Below are positions 26,935-35,500 of a stretch of 64,000 nt of DNA, piece by piece. The notes under the pieces are model-generated. The model was not told the origin of the DNA and did not search any database. It saw only the letters and a list, made by a program, of their open reading frames with translations. The stretch comes from Micrococcus lacusdianchii. Its GTDB lineage: Bacteria; Actinomycetota; Actinomycetes; Actinomycetales; Micrococcaceae. Position numbers and translations under genes: made by a program. Position 1 is the stretch's first letter. Each line of letters begins with the position of its first letter. The stretch covers positions 1 through 64,000 of the forward strand of contig NZ_JAKNUW010000008.1 in NCBI RefSeq assembly GCF_023155805.1, read 5' to 3'.

Positions 26935-26963
26935 GGCCGGCACGCCCCACCGGCGTGCCTGAC

Positions 26964-26969
26964 TACCCT
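26964..26969 (+). promoter_or_regulatory. Candidate -10 box for asparaginase (leaderless)
   Basis: TACCCT, six bases before ATG 26976; no Shine-Dalgarno sequence. Confidence 0.5.
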
Positions 26970-26975
26970 GTCCCC

Positions 26976-28025
26976 ATGCCCATCGCCCTCTCCACCTCCT
27001 CCGCCGGCCAGACCTTCGCCCTCGCCGACGCCGTCGAGCTCGTCCACGTGGCCCGCAACGGGTTCGTGGAGTCCCGCACGGCGGGCGCGGCGGTGGTCAC
27101 CGGACCGGACGGCGCCGTCCTGGTGGCCCTCGGCCCGGCCGAGGCACCGATCTACCCGCGCTCCACGCTCAAGCCGTTCCAGGCGATCGCCTCGCTGCGC
27201 CACGGGGCGCGGCTGGAGAGCGAGGCCCTGGCCATCGCGTGCGGCTCCCACCGCGGCACGGTGCGTCACCAGGAGCTCGCCGCGCGCATGCTCGCGGACG
27301 CCGGCCTGGACCCCTCCGCCCTGCAGTGCCCCCCGGACTGGCCGGCCGACGCGGACGAGCTCGCCCGGTACGCGGCCGAGGCCGGCCCGGAGGCCCGGCG
27401 GACGCCGCTGGCCTACAACTGCTCGGGCAAGCACGCCGGCTTCCTCGCCGCGTGCACGGCCTCGGGACACGACGTCGGCACCTACCTGGACCCGCAGCAC
27501 CCGGTCCAGCGGGAGGTGGAGGCCGTGATCGAGGAGTACTGCGGCGAGCCCGTGACGCAGACGGGTGTGGACGGCTGCGGCGCGCCGGCGGCGGTCGTGT
27601 CCCTGAGCGGGCTGGCCCGGGGCATCGGCCGCGTGGCCGGTGCCCCCTCCCGCCCGGACGCGGAGCCGCACGCGGCCGCCGTCGCCGAGGCGATGCTCGC
27701 CCACCCGTGGGCCGTGCAGGGTGAGACGAGCTCCAACACCGTGGTGATGCGCGAGCTGGGCCTGCTCGCCAAGCTCGGCGCGGACGGCGTCATGGTGATG
27801 GCCGCCCCGGACGGCACGGCCGTGGCTGTCAAGGCCCTCGACGGCGGCACGCGCGCCGGCAACCTCGTGGCGCTGTCGCTGATGGCCCGGTTCGCGCCGG
27901 AGCACGTGGACCGGGAACGGTGGGCGTCCGTGGTGGAGCAGGTGCGCCCGAAGATCCTGGGCCGCGGCGAGCCGGTGGGCTCCGTGGAGCTGGCCGCACC
28001 CGTCCGCGCGGTGGTGGACGCATGA
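26976..28025 (+). CDS. L-asparaginase II, Rhizobium etli type
   Basis: A 349-residue protein of the asparaginase II family (PF06089 type), hydrolysing asparagine to aspartate and ammonia. Visible: [13 protein letters not shown] near residue 60 with the SxxK-like Ser/Lys pair of this serine-hydrolase-like family, the [13 protein letters not shown] segment, [14 protein letters not shown] and [13 protein letters not shown]. The upstream frame is open but the leaderless start at ATG 26976 gives family length. Overlaps the next gene by four bases. Confidence 0.88.
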   Translation: MPIALSTSSAGQTFALADAVELVHVARNGFVESRTAGAAVVTGPDGAVLVALGPAEAPIYPRSTLKPFQAIASLRHGARLESEALAIACGSHRGTVRHQELAARMLADAGLDPSALQCPPDWPADADELARYAAEAGPEARRTPLAYNCSGKHAGFLAACTASGHDVGTYLDPQHPVQREVEAVIEEYCGEPVTQTGVDGCGAPAAVVSLSGLARGIGRVAGAPSRPDAEPHAAAVAEAMLAHPWAVQGETSSNTVVMRELGLLAKLGADGVMVMAAPDGTAVAVKALDGGTRAGNLVALSLMARFAPEHVDRERWASVVEQVRPKILGRGEPVGSVELAAPVRAVVDA

Positions 28026-28423
28026 CCACCGGCTCCGTCCCCAAGCGGCGCGTGCCCGTCACCGAGGGCCACGCCGCCCTGCTGACGTGGGCGCGCACGC
28101 AGGCCGAGGACCCTGACGCGGCGGCGGCCCTGCCCCGCGCCATGCGCGCCACCGCGGTGCGCTTCGCCCTCGAGGAGCTGGCCACCCGTGCCCCCGGGAA
28201 CTCGGTGGAAGTGCGGGTGCCGCCCTTCGGCGTCGCCCAGTGCCTCCCCGGACCGCGCCACACGCGCGGCACGCCGCCCAACGTGGTGGAGATGGACCCG
28301 GTCACGTGGCTGTCGCTCGCCACCGGGCTGCTCTCGTGGGCGGATGCGCGGGCCGCCGGGCGGGTGTCCGCCTCCGGCACGCGCGCGGACGTCTCGGCGC
28401 ATCTGCCGCTCATCAGAGCGTAG
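28022..28423 (+). CDS. Sterol-carrier-like family protein (bacterial SCP, SCP_3 type)
   Basis: A 133-residue protein matching the short actinobacterial sterol-carrier-like family: [35 protein letters not shown], then [24 protein letters not shown]. The name is by fold only; no sterol role is implied. ATGA overlap with asparaginase. In related genera this gene is close to purF, so the neighbourhood is ancestral and the decayed genes that follow are an insertion or an old operon in decay. Confidence 0.75.
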   Translation: MTTGSVPKRRVPVTEGHAALLTWARTQAEDPDAAAALPRAMRATAVRFALEELATRAPGNSVEVRVPPFGVAQCLPGPRHTRGTPPNVVEMDPVTWLSLATGLLSWADARAAGRVSASGTRADVSAHLPLIRA

Positions 28424-28622
28424 GAGGAGCGACCACCAAGCCGGGTGGACGAAAGCTCGCCCGCCCTTTGTCTCACTATCGGTCGACAGCCCTCAACACA
28501 CGCGCCAGACTCTGAGTACGTCCCCTGGTGGACGTCAGGGCGGGGGATCCTGGGAGCGCACCTGCACCCTCGCGTGACCGCCTCGCCCTGGCCGCGAAGA
28601 CTCGAATCTGCTGGAATCCACT

Positions 28623-29058
28623 GTGAAGAAGCTGAGCACCATCGCATCCAGCCTTGCCGCCGTCACGCTGCTGATCGCCGGATGCAGTTCTGGAGATCCC
28701 GCCCCGGACACGACGGTCAAGGCAGGCTCGACCGGAGCACGGGGCAGGTCGTACTCCCGCTGGAGGAGTACCAGGCCCGGTCGATGAGCTCAACATCACG
28801 CAACGCGCCAGCCAGAGCGTGCTCCGGGAGTGCCTCAACCGCCGGGGGCACAAGGGACTGGCCCAGCAGGTCCTCGAGGCCAGTGAGGACGCTCCGGCCG
28901 ACCCTGCCCGCAAGAAGGAGGAGATCCGCGTCACCAGCATCGAGGCCAGCTACCAGGCGCCCTTGATCACGCAGGACGAGGCGGCGCTCCAGGACGTCAA
29001 GGCCGAGACCGCGAAGCACGTCGACGCCGCCCGCGCCTCCCTGGCGACCCGCCAGTGA
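28623..29058 (+). pseudogene. Decayed lipoprotein gene, two frameshifts
   Basis: GTG 28623 begins a lipoprotein signal (basic start, hydrophobic core, lipobox LIAGC) that reads for 54 codons and then stops. A second frame continues with STGQVVLPLEEYQA (about 28733-28780). A third frame continues with VDELNITQRASQSVLRECLN and runs to TGA 29056-29058. The three pieces read naturally only when joined, so at least two indels broke the gene. The last piece overlaps the next fragment by four bases (GTGA), the old operon junction. Regions 28424-28622 hold no gene. Confidence 0.75.
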
Positions 29059-30082
29059 CGGGCGCCACGACCGCGCCACGAGTGCGGCGCATCGCGCACC
29101 CCGGGCGGCTCGTCGTCGTCGGGGTCCTGATCCTGGCCCTGCTGGCGGGCGCCTTCGTGGCGGGCGCCTGTACCCCGGGCAGAGCGGACCGGACCCGGTC
29201 GCGGTCTCCGCGCCGATCGACGTGTGGGCCACAGCGGAACGGCGGACCCTGGACACCGTCAACAGCACCGTGGTCATGGACCACCTGCGGGAGCTGCACC
29301 GGCGCGGCACCACCGTGCTGATCAACACCCACGACCCGGAGATCGCCGTCCAGGCGGACCGGCGGATCGAGATCCGTGACGGCGTGCTCACCGAGCTCTC
29401 CCCCGGAACAGCGCCCGCGCCGCCCCACGTCGACGACGCCGGTCACCTCGCCCAGGTCGCGCCCGCGGATGTGCGCACCGACCGACTCGCGTGGCTCACT
29501 CCCGCCGCCGCCTTCGTCACCGCACCCGTGATCGCAGAGCGGCCCCAGGCGCAGCTCGACCTCGTCCTGCGCACCGAGGAGGGCTTCCCCTATCCCGTGT
29601 CCCAGGCGGCCCCGCTGATGATCGCCCCCGAGTCGCCCGGCTCGGTGCGCGTGCAGACCGTGGCCGACCTGCGCCAGCTGCGGGCCGGCGTGTCCGACGA
29701 CCTCAGCGCGTTCGTGGGAGTGCTCTCCGGCGTCCTGCTGGTGCTGGCCGTCATCAGCGCGTCCACGGCCATGTACCTGTCCGTGCAGGCGTGGACGGCC
29801 GCGATCGCCCTCCGGCGGGCCATCGGATCCGGTCGTGGCCTGATCGCCCGGCTGTTCCTCGTCGAGGGGGCGGCGGTCGGCCTGGCCGGTGGAGCCCTGG
29901 GGGCCGCCGTCAGCACGGCGGCGGTGGTGGTCGTCTCGCACCTGCGCGGGTGGACGCCGGTCCTTCCCGCCTCGTCGATCCCCCTGGCGTTGGGCCTCGG
30001 ACTCGTCTCCGGCGTCGTGAGCGCGCTCTACCCGGCCTGGGTGGCCAGCCGCCGACGGCCCGCCGACGCCCTGCGGGGGTGA
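29055..30082 (+). pseudogene. Decayed HlyD / MacB ATPase / FtsX permease fragments
   Basis: Three remnants of a MacAB-like efflux operon joined by deletions. First, GTG 29055: a cytoplasmic start, one membrane helix (RLVVVGVLILALLAGAFV), then after a frameshift near 29165 the HlyD-like stretch YPGQSGPDPVAVSAPIDVW. Second, from about 29260, directly fused, the C-terminal end of an ABC ATPase (VVMDHLRELHRRGTTVLINTHDPEIAVQADRR, Walker motifs lost). Third, from about 29430, the C-terminal half of a permease with three helices and the end motif YPAWVASRRRPADAL. The frame 29222-30082 is open but cannot encode a working transporter. Confidence 0.75.
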
Positions 30083-30141
30083 GGCCGACGACCGGGGCGC
30101 GGGCCTGCCCGGCCCCGGCGCTGACGCGTCCCGACCCCCGA

Positions 30142-30147
30142 TAGACT
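30142..30147 (+). promoter_or_regulatory. Candidate -10 box for the membrane protein/purF/purM operon (leaderless)
   Basis: TAGACT, seven bases before ATG 30155; no Shine-Dalgarno sequence. Confidence 0.5.
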
Positions 30148-30154
30148 GGCCCCC

Positions 30155-30583
30155 ATGACCTCCGGCCCCGAGAGCAGCACCACCCCGGCCCCTGACGAGC
30201 AGGAGTACACGCTGCGGCGCGCGCCCCGGCTCTCCGCGGTGGTGGTGGTCTCCTCGCTGGCCGGCGTCCTCCTCGCCCTGGTCGGCACCACCCTCGCGCA
30301 CTCCGGGCCCGCGCCGCTCGTGGACCCCTACTCCGGCGCCCCGCTGAGCTTCGGCTCCACGTTCGGCACCATGCTGGTGGCCGCCGTGACCGCGTGCGTG
30401 CTGGTGGGACTGCTCGTATGGCTCCTGCTGGACCGCCGCTCGCGCCGCACCCAACGCACCGTGACCCTGCGTCGCACCGACGACCCCGCCGAGGCGGACG
30501 TCACCCTGCACCGCGCCGAGGCGGAGGCCCTGCGTCCCCGCCGCGGGGCGGACCCCTCCGATGGAAGGACCACCGAGCCGTGA
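30155..30583 (+). CDS. Two-helix membrane protein upstream of purF, hypothetical
   Basis: A 142-residue protein with two membrane helices (LSAVVVVSSLAGVLLALVGT and MLVAAVTACVLVGLLVWLLL) separated by a short loop containing PLVDPYSGAPLSFGST, and a charged C-terminal tail. Not recognised beyond being a conserved-looking membrane protein. Its stop overlaps the purF GTG (GTGA), so it heads the purF-purM operon. Leaderless start. Confidence 0.75.
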   Translation: MTSGPESSTTPAPDEQEYTLRRAPRLSAVVVVSSLAGVLLALVGTTLAHSGPAPLVDPYSGAPLSFGSTFGTMLVAAVTACVLVGLLVWLLLDRRSRRTQRTVTLRRTDDPAEADVTLHRAEAEALRPRRGADPSDGRTTEP

Positions 30584-32193
30584 TCTCCGCTCGCACCCGC
30601 CGCGGCGACGGCCGCCTCACCGCCGCCCTCGACCCCCAGGACGCCGGCCCGCAGGACGAGTGCGGCGTCTTCGGCGTGTGGGCGCCGGGCGAGGACGTCG
30701 CCAAGCTGACCTACTACGGCCTCTACGCCCTGCAGCACCGCGGCCAGGAGTCCGCGGGCATCGCCGCCTCGGACGGCAGGCGGATCGCCGTGTACAAGGA
30801 CATGGGCCTGGTGTCCCAGGTCTTCGACGAGCCCACGCTGTCCGCGCTGACCGGCCACATGGCCGTGGGCCACTGCCGCTACTCCACCACCGGTGTGAAC
30901 AAGTGGGCCAACGCCCAGCCCACGCTCGGCGCCACCGCCGACGGCGGCACGGTCGCGCTGGCGCACAACGGCAACCTCGTGAACTCCGCCGAGCTGCTGC
31001 GCAGGGTGGAGGGCAAGGAGGGCGCCCACCGCGAGGGCGAGATCAAGCAGGGCAACACCACGGACACAGCTCTGGTGACGGCGCTGCTGCATGGCGAGCC
31101 GGGCGTCTCCGTCGAGGAGACCGCCCTCGAGCTGCTCCCGCAGGTCCGCGGCGCCTACTGCTTCGTGTTCATGACCGAGCACACCCTCTACGCCGCCCGC
31201 GACCCGCACGGGGTGCGCCCGCTGGTCCTCGGCCGCCTCGAGCGCGGCTGGGTGGTGGCCTCCGAGCAGGCCGCCCTGGCCACCGTGGGCGCCTCCTTCA
31301 TCCGCGAGGTCGAGCCCGGCGAGATGATCGCGATCGACGAGGACGGCATCCGCTCCACGCGCTTCGCTGAGCCCCAGCCGGCGGGCTGCGTGTTCGAGTA
31401 CGTGTACCTCGCCCGCCCGGACGCCGCGATCAACGGCCGCTCCGTGTACGAGTCCCGCGTGGAGATGGGCCGCCGCCTGGCTCAGGAGCACCCGGTGGAC
31501 GCCGACGTGGTGATCCCCGTCCCGGAGTCCGGCACGCCCGCCGCCGTGGGCTACGCCGAGGCCTCGGGACTGCCCTTCCGCCAGGGCTTCGTGAAGAACG
31601 CGTACGTGGGCCGCACCTTCATCCAGCCCTCGCAGACCCTGCGCCAGCTCGGCATCCGGCTCAAGCTCAACGTGCAGCCCACCGTGGTGGCGGGCAAGCG
31701 CGTCGTCGTCGTGGACGACTCGATCGTGCGCGGCAACACGCAGCGCGCCATCGTGCGCATGCTCAAGGAGGCCGGCGCCGCCGAGGTGCACGTGAAGATC
31801 TCCTCCCCGCCCGTGAAGTGGCCCTGCTTCTACGGCATCGACTTCGCCACGCGCGCCGAGCTGATCGCCAACGGCGCCGGCGTCGAGGAGATCGCCTCCT
31901 CGATCGGAGCGGACTCGCTGGCGTACATCAGCGAGGAGGGCATGATCGCGGCCACCGAACAGCCGCGCGAACGCCTCTGCACGGCCTGCTTCACCGGCCG
32001 CTACCCCATCGAGCTCGCCGACGAGAAGGAGCGCGGCAAGGCCGTGCTCGAGACCGGCTCCCCCACCGCCGCCGCCACCCCCGTGGTGGGCGAGGACGGG
32101 ACCGTGACCACCGTGACGTCCACCGGCTGCGAGCCCGGCCCGGACGCCGAGGACGAGAAGCTGCTCACCGAGACGGACAGGACCCCGCTGTGA
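30580..32193 (+). CDS. purF: Amidophosphoribosyltransferase
   Basis: A 537-residue enzyme of the first purine step (PRPP and glutamine to phosphoribosylamine). A propeptide of about 27 residues ends before the N-terminal nucleophile Cys in CGVFGVW, as in the B. subtilis-type enzyme; the Cys residues in CVFEYVYLARPD, CFYGIDFATR and CTACF fit the 4Fe-4S ligands. The PRPP loop is VVVVDDSIVRGNT. A C-terminal acidic tail of about 50 residues follows. GTG 30580 overlaps the upstream stop; purM overlaps its own stop. Confidence 0.95.
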   Translation: MISARTRRGDGRLTAALDPQDAGPQDECGVFGVWAPGEDVAKLTYYGLYALQHRGQESAGIAASDGRRIAVYKDMGLVSQVFDEPTLSALTGHMAVGHCRYSTTGVNKWANAQPTLGATADGGTVALAHNGNLVNSAELLRRVEGKEGAHREGEIKQGNTTDTALVTALLHGEPGVSVEETALELLPQVRGAYCFVFMTEHTLYAARDPHGVRPLVLGRLERGWVVASEQAALATVGASFIREVEPGEMIAIDEDGIRSTRFAEPQPAGCVFEYVYLARPDAAINGRSVYESRVEMGRRLAQEHPVDADVVIPVPESGTPAAVGYAEASGLPFRQGFVKNAYVGRTFIQPSQTLRQLGIRLKLNVQPTVVAGKRVVVVDDSIVRGNTQRAIVRMLKEAGAAEVHVKISSPPVKWPCFYGIDFATRAELIANGAGVEEIASSIGADSLAYISEEGMIAATEQPRERLCTACFTGRYPIELADEKERGKAVLETGSPTAAATPVVGEDGTVTTVTSTGCEPGPDAEDEKLLTETDRTPL

Positions 32194-33368
32194 CCGACGC
32201 CCAGAACACCGCCCAGCCCGCCGAGGCCGCCCCGGGCGGCGCCCCCATGACCTACGCCGCCGCCGGCGTGGACGTGGAGGCGGGCGACCGCGCCGTCGAG
32301 CTCATGAAGGACGCCGTGAAGGCGACGCACACCGCCGAGGTGCTGGGCGGCGTCGGGGGCTTCGCCGGCATGTGGGACGCCTCCGCGCTCACCGGGTACC
32401 GGAGGCCGCTGCTGGCCACCTCCACGGACGGCGTGGGGACCAAGGTCGCGATCGCGCAGGCCATGGACAAGCACGACACCATCGGCCAGGACCTGGTCGG
32501 CATGGTCGTGGACGACATCGTGGTGGTCGGCGCGAAGCCCCTCTTCATGACCGACTACATCGCGTGCGGCAAGGTGGTCCCCGAGCGGATCGCGGACATC
32601 GTGCGAGGCGTGGCCGAGGGCTGCCGCCTCGCCGGGACCGCCCTGGTGGGCGGCGAGACCGCCGAGCATCCGGGCCTGCTGGGCGTGGACGAGTACGACG
32701 TCGCCGGCGCCGCCACCGGCGTGGTGGAGGCGGACCGCGTGCTCGGCGCCGAGCGGGTGCGCTCCGGCGACGTGGTGGTCGGCATGGCCTCCTCGGGCAT
32801 CCACTCCAACGGCTACTCCCTGGTGCGCCGCGTGGTGAACGCCGCCGGCTGGAGCTTCGACCGCGAGGTGGACGAGCTCGGCCGCACCCTCGGCGAGGAG
32901 CTCCTGGAGCCCACCCGCATCTACACGCGGGCCTGTCTGGACCTGATGGACGCCCTCAACGGGACCGACGGCGGCGAGGACCTGCCGCTGCGCGGGTTCT
33001 CCCACGTGACCGGCGGCGGCCTCGCCGCGAACCTCGCGCGCGTGCTCCCGCAGGGGCTCATGGCCACCGTGGACCGCGGCACGTGGGCGCTGCCGCCCGT
33101 GTTCCAGCTCGTGGGGCAGCTCGGCCGCGTGCCGCAGGCCGACCTCGAGCGGACGCTGAACCTCGGCGTGGGCATGGTGGCCGTGGTCTCGGCCGACGCC
33201 GCGGACCGGGCCGTCGCCGCGATCGAGGCCGCCGGGATCCCCGCGTGGACCATGGGATCGATCGGGGAGGTCTCCGCGGACGCCGAGGCCGCCGGCGAGG
33301 ACTACGTGCAGGGCGCCAAGGGCGTCGACGGCGGCGCCGTCCTCATGACGGGCGCTTACGCCTCCTGA
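32190..33368 (+). CDS. purM: Phosphoribosylformylglycinamidine cyclo-ligase (AIR synthetase)
   Basis: A 392-residue enzyme of purine step 5. Visible: YAAAGVDVEAGDRAVELMK at the start, TSTDGVGTKVAIA, VGMVVDDIVVVGAKPLFMTDYI, GGETAEHPG and GFSHVTGGGLAANLARVLP. GTG 32190 overlaps the purF stop. Followed directly by the S repeat cluster. Confidence 0.95.
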   Translation: MTDAQNTAQPAEAAPGGAPMTYAAAGVDVEAGDRAVELMKDAVKATHTAEVLGGVGGFAGMWDASALTGYRRPLLATSTDGVGTKVAIAQAMDKHDTIGQDLVGMVVDDIVVVGAKPLFMTDYIACGKVVPERIADIVRGVAEGCRLAGTALVGGETAEHPGLLGVDEYDVAGAATGVVEADRVLGAERVRSGDVVVGMASSGIHSNGYSLVRRVVNAAGWSFDREVDELGRTLGEELLEPTRIYTRACLDLMDALNGTDGGEDLPLRGFSHVTGGGLAANLARVLPQGLMATVDRGTWALPPVFQLVGQLGRVPQADLERTLNLGVGMVAVVSADAADRAVAAIEAAGIPAWTMGSIGEVSADAEAAGEDYVQGAKGVDGGAVLMTGAYAS

Positions 33369-33371
33369 GCC

Positions 33372-33451
33372 GCGTTTTTGCTGACGCAACACGCGCACCG
33401 GTTGCGTTTTCGCTGACGCAACACGCGCGGCCCAAGCGTTGTCGCTGACGC
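33372..33451 (+). repeat. S-family palindromic repeat cluster (two full units and one partial)
   Basis: Two 25-base units GCGTTTTTGCTGACGCAACA... (33372-33396) and the same with TTTTCG (33404-33428) differ at one position; a shortened third copy with GTCGCTGACGC is at 33436-33451. An inverted copy lies at 33954-33978, on the other side of the DUF559 pseudogene. The unit is unrelated in sequence to the 74-bp repeat. Confidence 0.85.
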
Positions 33452-33456
33452 CGCGC

Positions 33457-33932
33457 TCAGTCGACGGCGTACCGCCAGCCGCCCAGACCAGCCCGGTGCG
33501 CCCGAGCCTCGGCGACGACCCTCCGGAAGTCGTCCCGGGCGTCGTCGACGGTCGCCCGGATCTGCCCCAGCCGGCACGGTCCCAGCCATCGTTCCACCAG
33601 GCGGCCACCGCGCGTTGCGCCGGGTCGAGGTGGGACTCGCCGTCGTCATGGATCACCAGCCGCAGGGACCGCCATCCGCGGTCGGCGTCCGGCGAGCGCT
33701 CCCGATCCGGATGGAGCACCAGCTGCAGCGCCGGCTCCGGAAGGCCCGCATGGAGCAGCGCCAGGCGCCGTGCCGTCTCCTGCGGCGAATCCGCGCCGAC
33801 CCGGATCAGGTCGAGACCCGCCCGCGCCGCCCGCACGCCCTTGAAGCGGCCCGCCCGGTCCAGGGCGGCCCGCAGCGCCGCGGGCGTGCTCCGGGGCGGC
33901 AGCCGCCCCTCCGGGGACCACGGAGGGTTCAC
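33457..33932 (-). pseudogene. Truncated and frameshifted DUF559 gene
   Basis: From GTG 33932 the frame reads [42 protein letters not shown] and LVIHDDGESHLDP, clearly paralogous to the 18847-19827 gene ([31 protein letters not shown]). The winged-helix N-terminus (about 200 residues) is missing. After about residue 110 the frame is lost; the natural end, IRATVDDARDDFRRVVAEA to GGWRYAVD with TGA at 33457-33459, is in another frame. So the gene is a 5'-deleted, frameshifted remnant. It lies between S repeats in inverted orientation. Confidence 0.8.
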
Positions 33933-33953
33933 GACGACGACAACACCCGGCGC

Positions 33954-33978
33954 GCGCGTGTTGCGTCAGCGAAAGCGC
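33954..33978 (-). repeat. S-family repeat, inverted copy
   Basis: Reverse complement of the 25-base S unit with 24 of 25 positions matching the 33404 copy. Lies 21 bases beyond the start side of the DUF559 pseudogene and ends nine bases before the sirtuin stop. Confidence 0.85.
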
Positions 33979-33987
33979 TGCGGGGGG

Positions 33988-34932
33988 TCAGAGGCGGGCG
34001 TCGAGCCAGGCCAGCGCCTCGGACACGGGGGCCCGCCAGCGCCACTGTGCCTTGGGGTCGGCCCGCGTGGGGCCCAGGTTCACGAGCGCCACGGGCTTGC
34101 CGGCGCGCTCGGCGTCGAGCACGAACCGGAACCCGCTCATCACGGCCAGGGACGTGCCCACGGCCACGATCCCGTCGGCGTCGGCGGCCATTCCGCGGGC
34201 CGCGTCCCGGCGCTCGACCGGCACGCTCTCACCGAAGTACACGACGTCCGGCTTCAGCTCCACGGACCCGCACACGAGGCACCCGACCATGCGGAACTCC
34301 TCCACCCACCGGGTGGTGAGCGTGACGTCCCCGTCCGGGTTCACGGCGTCCGGGTCGACCTCCACCCGCTCGAGGTACCCCGGGTTCGCCGCCTCGAGCC
34401 GGGCGTCCAGCCTTCGGCGGTCCTCCCGGTGACCGCACCGCAGGCACGCCACGCGGGCGAGGTCGCCGTGCAGCTCGATGAGCCGGCCGGGGTCCATGCC
34501 GGCCTCCCGTCCGGCCTCGGCGTGCAGTCCGTCCACGTTCTGCGTGAGGATCCCGGCCACCGTGCCCTCGGCGGCCCACCTCGCCAGGATCCGATGCGCA
34601 GCGTTGGGACGGGCCTGGTCCATGCGGCGCCAGCCCACGAACGACCGCGCCCAGTACCGGTGGCGTGCGGCGGGGTCGTCCCGGAACTCCTGGTACGTCA
34701 TGGGCCGATGCCGGTGCAGCGAGCCGTTCGGCCCCCGGTAGTCGGGGATCCCGGAGTCGGTGGAGACGCCGGCGCCCGTGATCACCAGGGGACGGCCCTC
34801 GCCCAGGACACGCAGAAGACCCCGAGACGCGGTCTCGGGGTCCTGCAGCGGTGCGCTCTCCCCCACCACGCGGGCGATGGACCGCAACGCGGCCCGGTGC
34901 CCGTCCAGTGCGGGATGCGTGGCGGGCGTCAT
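33988..34932 (-). CDS. Sir2-family NAD-dependent protein deacylase
   Basis: A 314-residue sirtuin. NAD-binding motif VITGAGVSTDSGIPDYRG, catalytic TQNVDGLH and ELHGD, and four zinc cysteines (CLRCG, CLVCG). GTSLAVMSGF and LVNLGPTRAD complete the Rossmann part. A possible target is Acs Lys 609 in this window, since sirtuins reactivate acetylated Acs in other bacteria; this link is inference. ATG 34932 overlaps the DUF3073 stop (ATGA). Confidence 0.92.
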   Translation of the reverse strand: MTPATHPALDGHRAALRSIARVVGESAPLQDPETASRGLLRVLGEGRPLVITGAGVSTDSGIPDYRGPNGSLHRHRPMTYQEFRDDPAARHRYWARSFVGWRRMDQARPNAAHRILARWAAEGTVAGILTQNVDGLHAEAGREAGMDPGRLIELHGDLARVACLRCGHREDRRRLDARLEAANPGYLERVEVDPDAVNPDGDVTLTTRWVEEFRMVGCLVCGSVELKPDVVYFGESVPVERRDAARGMAADADGIVAVGTSLAVMSGFRFVLDAERAGKPVALVNLGPTRADPKAQWRWRAPVSEALAWLDARL

Positions 34933-35147
34933 CGGCCCGGCACGTCGTCCTCGTCCTCGTCCGAGTAGAGGTCCGCGTAGGGGTCCTCGTACTCGGGCTC
35001 CCGCTCGACCTCCGGCTCCGGGGCCGGGACGCGGGTGCGTCCCCCCGTGAGCTCGCGCTCCAGTGCCGAGAGGTCCGTTCCGAGAGACATGTACTTGATC
35101 TCCCGTGCCTGCTTCGTGGCCTTCGCCTTCTGACGGCCGCGCCCCAT
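34929..35147 (-). CDS. DUF3073 family protein
   Basis: A 72-residue actinobacterial protein: MGRGRQKAKATKQAREIKY, then SLGTDLSALERELTG and an acidic C-terminus (DLYSDEDEDD). Function unknown; usually close to purM, as here. ATG 35147 gives the conserved MGRGRQKAK start; the longer frame upstream is not conserved-looking. A minus-strand TACCCT at 35239-35244 could be its -10. Confidence 0.88.
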   Translation of the reverse strand: MGRGRQKAKATKQAREIKYMSLGTDLSALERELTGGRTRVPAPEPEVEREPEYEDPYADLYSDEDEDDVPGR

Positions 35148-35406
35148 GAGCGTGACCCCCTTCGCATCTCTCGTCTCCCGGGATCCGGGCACACAGAGGC
35201 CCGCCGGGTGTCACTGGTCAATATGGTTCGTGCGCACCAGGGTACATGAACGCACGGTGACCAGGCGCTCGGGGCCGCCCCGCCTCCCCCTCCCCGACCG
35301 CCGCCGCCCTCCGTCGCGACGACGACGCCGGGGCCCCCACCCCGACCCGGCGGTCCCGGCGTGACCCCCACATGACAGAGCCCTGTGCACCGGCAGCACC
35401 GTCCGC

Positions 35407-35412
35407 TATGTT
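35407..35412 (+). promoter_or_regulatory. Candidate -10 box for the secreted peptidase
   Basis: The 353-base gap 35148-35500 contains no gene. A TATGTT box here would give a leader of about 80 bases with AGGAG before ATG 35501. The -35 (TGTGCA, 17 bases upstream) is poor. Nothing else was recognised in the gap. Confidence 0.3.
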
Positions 35413-35500
35413 GCCTGCATCACATCCATCCCGGACGGCCCGTCCCACCGGACGCCCGCCGCGTCCGGACACACCCCCACCCCGCACCCCAGGAGAAACC

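Noticed and set aside
28424-28622. tRNA, small RNA or attachment site in the gap before the decayed operon
   Set aside because: No cloverleaf, no tRNA-end repeat and no matching direct repeats at the other side of the decayed block could be found by eye.
29222-30082. An intact FtsX-like permease of 286 residues
   Set aside because: The N-terminal 70 residues come from an HlyD protein and an ABC ATPase tail; the first permease helix and half of the extracellular domain are missing.
33372-33451. CRISPR-like direct repeats
   Set aside because: Only two full units and one partial with very short, unequal spacers and no cas genes; an inverted copy lies beyond a DUF559 pseudogene, so a dispersed palindromic repeat fits better.
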